A DNA stretch of 8,900 nucleotides from Roseobacter sp. (lineage in GTDB: Bacteria > Pseudomonadota > Alphaproteobacteria > Rhodobacterales > Rhodobacteraceae): the NCBI GenBank assembly GCA_024636425.1, contig JAGXHB010000225.1, positions 1-8,900 on the forward strand, read 5' to 3'. Every line of letters starts with the position of its first letter. Within the stretch, counting starts at the first letter, position 1. Both the position numbers and the translations under genes were made by a program. This document shows, piece by piece, positions 6,364 through 8,900 of the stretch. The notes below the pieces were generated by a model. The model saw only the letters and a program-made list of their open reading frames with translations, was not told where the DNA came from and did not search any database.

Positions 6364-6941
6364 TGCGCCGTGTTCTTGCCGTGTGCCTGATGTGCATCGC
6401 ATTGCCCGCCGGCGCGCAAGAAGTGCTGCGTCCGCAAGAACAGTCGCGGCTTGCGCGCTACGATGAAATCGCCGGCAACGCGCTGTTGCAGGCGTTCCAG
6501 ACCGGCGCATCGGGCGATCTGTCCGCCCTGACACGCGCGTTGTCCGGCACGCCGCAGGTCGCCTTTGACCAAGGGCTGAGTGGTGATTGGAACTGTCGCA
6601 CGATGAAGCTGGGCGGTCAGACCGGGTTGGTGGTCTACTCCCCCTTCAAATGCCGCCTGACCTTTCAGGACGGCGGGTATCTGTTCGAAAAGCTGAGCGG
6701 ATCGCAGCGCACCAAGGGCTTTCTTAGCATGCGCGACGGGCGTGCCGTCTATGTCGGCGTGGGGTTCGTGGCGGGGGAAACACCGCCCGCCTACACCGAC
6801 CTTGCACCCGACTTTGCCGGCGATGGAACGATCCAGCCTGACATCGCGGTGTTTGAACGAGTCAGCAACCAGCGCGCGCGGATGATGTTCCCCGCCCCTG
6901 TCGTGGAAAGCGATTTCGACATTCTTGAACTGACGCGTTAG
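6360..6941 (+). CDS. Secreted DUF4893 domain-containing protein
   Basis: A 193-residue exported protein. The N-terminus is a classic Sec signal peptide: MMRR, a hydrophobic core, then PAGA|QEV with likely cleavage after Ala19. The mature part matches the uncharacterised DUF4893 family through GDWNCRTMKLGG (75-86), PFKCRLTF (95-102), EKLSGSQRTKG (110-120), and a C-terminal FPAP..ESDFDILEL. Cys79 and Cys98 are the only cysteines in the mature protein and could form a disulfide in the periplasm (inference). ATG at 6360 overlaps the previous stop by 4 nt; ATG at 6363 is also in frame and would lose only one Met. It is the last gene of the + strand cluster and converges with trpB. Confidence 0.88.
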   Translation: MMRRVLAVCLMCIALPAGAQEVLRPQEQSRLARYDEIAGNALLQAFQTGASGDLSALTRALSGTPQVAFDQGLSGDWNCRTMKLGGQTGLVVYSPFKCRLTFQDGGYLFEKLSGSQRTKGFLSMRDGRAVYVGVGFVAGETPPAYTDLAPDFAGDGTIQPDIAVFERVSNQRARMMFPAPVVESDFDILELTR

Positions 6942-6956
6942 CACTCACCCGCTACG

Positions 6957-6982
6957 AAAAAGGGCCGCCTCGCGGCAGCCCT
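6957..6982 (-). terminator. Intrinsic terminator of trpB
   Basis: Read on the minus strand, AGGGCTGCCGC, a GAG loop and GCGGCCCT form a GC-rich stem with a 3-nt bulge, followed directly by TTTTT (the A-run at 6957-6961 on +). It lies 23 nt past the trpB stop. There is no T-run on the + side, so it is a poor terminator for the DUF4893 gene. Confidence 0.75.
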
Positions 6983-7005
6983 GATCGCATGACTTCACGC
7001 CCCGC

Positions 7006-8232
7006 TCAGACCTTCATGTCAAAGCCGAGCGCCTTGGCGACGGTAAAGATGTCCTTGTCGCCGCGGCCACACATGTTCATGCAGATGATGTGATCCTTCG
7101 GCAGCTCCGGCGCGATCTTCATCACATGGGCAAGCGCGTGGCTGGGCTCGAGCGCGGGAATGATCCCTTCCTGCGCGCAGCAAAGCTGGAACGCCTCAAG
7201 TGCCTCCATATCCGTGATGGAGACATATTTTGCGCGGCCGATGTCATGCAGCCACGAATGCTCGGGCCCGATGCCCGGATAGTCCAGCCCCGCCGAAATC
7301 GAAAACCCTTCAAGGATCTGGCCGTCATCGTCTTGCAGCAGATAGGTCCGGTTGCCGTGCAACACCCCCGGACGACCGCCGGTCAGCGAGGCGCAATGCT
7401 CCATCTTGTCGTTGACGCCCTTGCCGCCCGCTTCGACACCGATGATGTTGACTTCCTTGTCGTCAAGAAACGGATAGAAAAGCCCCATCGCATTGGACCC
7501 GCCACCGATCGCAGCGACCAATGTATCGGGCAGCCGGCCTTCGGCTTCATGCATCTGGTCGCGCACTTCCTTGCCGATGATGCTTTGGAAATCGCGCACC
7601 ATCGCGGGATAGGGGTGCGGGCCCGCAACCGTACCGATGCAATAGAAGGTATCGCGCACATTGGTGACCCAATCGCGCAACGCATCATTCATCGCATCTT
7701 TCAACGTGCCACGACCGGATGTCACGGGAATGACCTCGGCCCCGAGAAGACGCATGCGGAACACGTTGGGTGCCTGACGCTCAACGTCATGCGCGCCCAT
7801 GTAGACCACGCATTGCAGGCCGAACTTGGCGCAGACAGTCGCCGTTGCCACGCCGTGCTGACCTGCGCCGGTTTCCGCGATGATCCGCTTTTTGCCCATG
7901 CGCCGCGCCAGAATGATCTGGCCCAGAACGTTGTTGATCTTGTGCGCGCCGGTATGGTTCAGCTCGTCCCGCTTCATATAGACCTTGGCACCGCCCAAAA
8001 GCTCCGTCAGGCGCTCGGCGTGATACAAGGGGCTGGGGCGGCCGACATAATGCTTCCACAGAAAATCCATCTCTGCCCAGAAGCTGTCGTCGGTCTTGGC
8101 TTTTTCGTACTGCTCTTCCAGTTCAAGGATAAGCGGCATCAGTGTCTCGGACACGAACCGCCCCCCGAATTCGCCAAACCGTCCGTTTTCGTCGGGGCCG
8201 GTCATGAAAGAGTTGAAAAGATCATTTGCCAT
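7006..8232 (-). CDS. trpB: Tryptophan synthase beta chain
   Basis: TrpB condenses indole, supplied by TrpA, with L-serine to give L-tryptophan, using PLP in the alpha2beta2 complex. The 408 residues match the usual length. Visible landmarks: GRFGEFGGRFVSETLM (17-32), the PLP lysine Lys98 in HTGAHKINN, AETGAGQHG (119-127) with catalytic Glu120, GGGSNAMG (243-250) binding the PLP phosphate, and CGRGDKD near the C-terminus. The start at 8232 has AAGGAG 6 nt upstream (8239-8244) and opens with the family-typical MANDLFNSF. The frame stays open a further 28 codons to TTG at 8316, but that stretch has no family similarity. No trpA or trpF lies beside it here; the upstream neighbour is an AsmA-family gene, so trpB is likely expressed as a separate unit. 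Confidence 0.97.
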   Translation of the reverse strand: MANDLFNSFMTGPDENGRFGEFGGRFVSETLMPLILELEEQYEKAKTDDSFWAEMDFLWKHYVGRPSPLYHAERLTELLGGAKVYMKRDELNHTGAHKINNVLGQIILARRMGKKRIIAETGAGQHGVATATVCAKFGLQCVVYMGAHDVERQAPNVFRMRLLGAEVIPVTSGRGTLKDAMNDALRDWVTNVRDTFYCIGTVAGPHPYPAMVRDFQSIIGKEVRDQMHEAEGRLPDTLVAAIGGGSNAMGLFYPFLDDKEVNIIGVEAGGKGVNDKMEHCASLTGGRPGVLHGNRTYLLQDDDGQILEGFSISAGLDYPGIGPEHSWLHDIGRAKYVSITDMEALEAFQLCCAQEGIIPALEPSHALAHVMKIAPELPKDHIICMNMCGRGDKDIFTVAKALGFDMKV

Positions 8233-8238
8233 GGGGTG

Positions 8239-8244
8239 CTCCTT
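8239..8244 (-). promoter_or_regulatory. Ribosome binding site of trpB
   Basis: AAGGAG on the minus strand with a 6-nt spacer selects ATG 8230-8232 over the longer open frame. Confidence 0.8.
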
Positions 8245-8256
8245 GCGGTTGCCTAA

Positions 8257-8285
8257 GCCATAGCGACAAGGCCAAGGCAGGTAAA
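8257..8285 (-). promoter_or_regulatory. Weak candidate promoter for trpB
   Basis: On the minus strand TTTACC (8280-8285) and TATGGC (8257-8262) are separated by 17 nt, which would give a very short leader. Both boxes are imperfect. Read-through from the AsmA-family gene is the alternative. Confidence 0.3.
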
Positions 8286-8296
8286 GACGGGTCCGG

Positions 8297-8324
8297 AGCG
8301 GCGTTTTGACATTCAACCGCCGCT
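8297..8324 (-). promoter_or_regulatory. Inverted repeat between asmA-like gene and trpB
   Basis: AGCGGCG (8297-8303 on +) is perfectly inverted as CGCCGCT (8318-8324). On the minus strand the 14-nt spacer can add an inner TTGA/TCAA pairing around ATG. No T-run follows, so it is not a textbook terminator. It could be a weak terminator, an mRNA-end stabiliser or an operator. Confidence 0.4.
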
Positions 8325-8351
8325 TTGCAGTATGTGCAGCGCTGCGCGGCT

Positions 8352-8900
8352 TTATTGCAGGATTTTGAACAGTTCTTTCTTGAGCTTGTCCTCGACCCGG
8401 TCCTTTACCGCGTCCTCGACCGACTGGCCGTCCTGTCGCTGCACGCCAAGCTCCTCTTGCACTTTATCCTGTATCTGCTGCTGCACACGCGCCTTTTCGG
8501 CCGCAAAGTTCAGGTCGATGGCCGCCTGAAGATCCGGCTTGATCTCGGGGTCGGCCCACGGACCGACAATCCGAACCGGAATGGCAAGGCCCCTCTCCCC
8601 ATTCACGCGCAGCGCCTTGGGAGTGACAGTGTAATCCAGCGTCTGCGCACCAAGGGCCACCTGCCCCCCGCCGGTCGCCGTAAATTTCGGCAGCGTCATC
8701 AGCAGATCACTGTTGCTCAGGACACCTTCATCAATGTCGAAGGTGGCACCGAGTGAATCGAAAACGGTCGTGCCGCCCTCGACGTCAAAGTTGCCCATCA
8801 GCGCGTCCAGATCAATGCCGTCGATGCTGCCACGCCCCACATTCACCGCGCCGTCACCCCTAAGCGAGTAGATGATTGCGTCAAGTGTCTGGCCGCTGCC
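8352..8900 (-). CDS. AsmA-family protein, C-terminal part
   Basis: AsmA-like proteins are large inner-membrane-anchored periplasmic proteins related to bridge-type lipid transport proteins and affect outer-membrane assembly or lipid content. Only the last 182 codons are in the window; the frame remains open to the right edge, so the internal GTG at 8846 is not a start. The visible part shows the typical AsmA C-terminus: a glycine-rich beta repeat with GQTLDAIIYSLRGDGAVNVG near the edge, TATGGGQVALGAQTLDYTVTP, then the signature GLAIPVRIVGPWADPEIKPDL. A charged, probably helical or coiled-coil tail follows (AEKARVQQQIQDKVQEEL ... VKDRVEDKLKKELFKIL), ending at TAA 8352-8354. The family call is firm; which AsmA paralogue it is cannot be told from this part. 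Confidence 0.9.
   Translation of the reverse strand, partial: GSGQTLDAIIYSLRGDGAVNVGRGSIDGIDLDALMGNFDVEGGTTVFDSLGATFDIDEGVLSNSDLLMTLPKFTATGGGQVALGAQTLDYTVTPKALRVNGERGLAIPVRIVGPWADPEIKPDLQAAIDLNFAAEKARVQQQIQDKVQEELGVQRQDGQSVEDAVKDRVEDKLKKELFKILQ

Noticed and set aside
7090..8256. 388-codon + strand open frame opposite trpB
   Set aside because: Shadow of a highly conserved gene; no recognisable domain and no ribosome site.
8255..8312. A 19-codon frame on the minus strand (MSKRRSGPVFTCLGLVAMA) upstream of trpB as a tryptophan leader peptide
   Set aside because: It contains no Trp codon, has no good ribosome site, and no terminator/antiterminator pair follows it.
8306..8336. + strand TTGACA (8306-8311) with TATGTG (8331-8336) as an antisense promoter into the AsmA gene
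   Set aside because: The spacing is 19 nt and the -10 is poor; the TTGACA lies inside the inverted repeat and is likely coincidental.

Overview
The window is about 8.9 kb of GC-rich, tightly packed bacterial chromosome. Protein content and gene order point to an alphaproteobacterium of the Rhodobacteraceae / roseobacter group. The clues are a CTC-type ribosomal protein L25 with a long acidic tail directly followed by pth, a Pth with a Pro/Ala-rich C-terminal extension, and DUF2332, DUF2237 and DUF4893 proteins of the kind seen in that family. The genus cannot be fixed from the sequence alone. No mobile element, CRISPR array, tRNA or rRNA was seen, and coding style is uniform throughout, so this reads as core or near-core chromosome rather than an island.

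Layout from left to right. (1) The 3' part of an FMN-dependent alpha-hydroxy-acid (L-lactate-type) dehydrogenase on + (1-906) meets, tail to tail with a 4-bp gap, an MFS transporter on - (911-2053). Both stop codons lie in a tandem 8-bp duplication. (2) A divergent intergenic region of about 150 bp carries a candidate promoter and a leader hairpin for rplY (2201-2866), which ends at a clear intrinsic terminator (2904-2937). (3) A + strand cluster follows: pth (2992-3702), a DUF2332 protein (3699-4733), a membrane-anchored serine hydrolase of the beta-lactamase/NylB fold (4799-5971), a cysteine-rich DUF2237 protein (5971-6363) and a secreted DUF4893 protein (6360-6941). Three of its four junctions are stop/start overlaps (ATGA, TGATG, ATGA), so it is probably one or two co-transcribed, translationally coupled units. 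(4) Convergent to this, on -, are trpB (7006-8232) with its own terminator (6957-6982) and the C-terminal part of an AsmA-family protein (8352-8900, running off the right edge).

Functionally the window mixes housekeeping (L25 for 5S rRNA binding, peptidyl-tRNA hydrolase for tRNA recycling, tryptophan synthase beta), envelope functions (AsmA, the anchored hydrolase, the secreted DUF4893 protein), transport (MFS) and lactate-type oxidation. Pth and L25 share a translation theme. The four genes coupled downstream of pth have no agreed role, and they are the part most worth following up. I did not find a convincing undescribed system such as a defence, mobile or RNA-guided locus. The findings below are modest.
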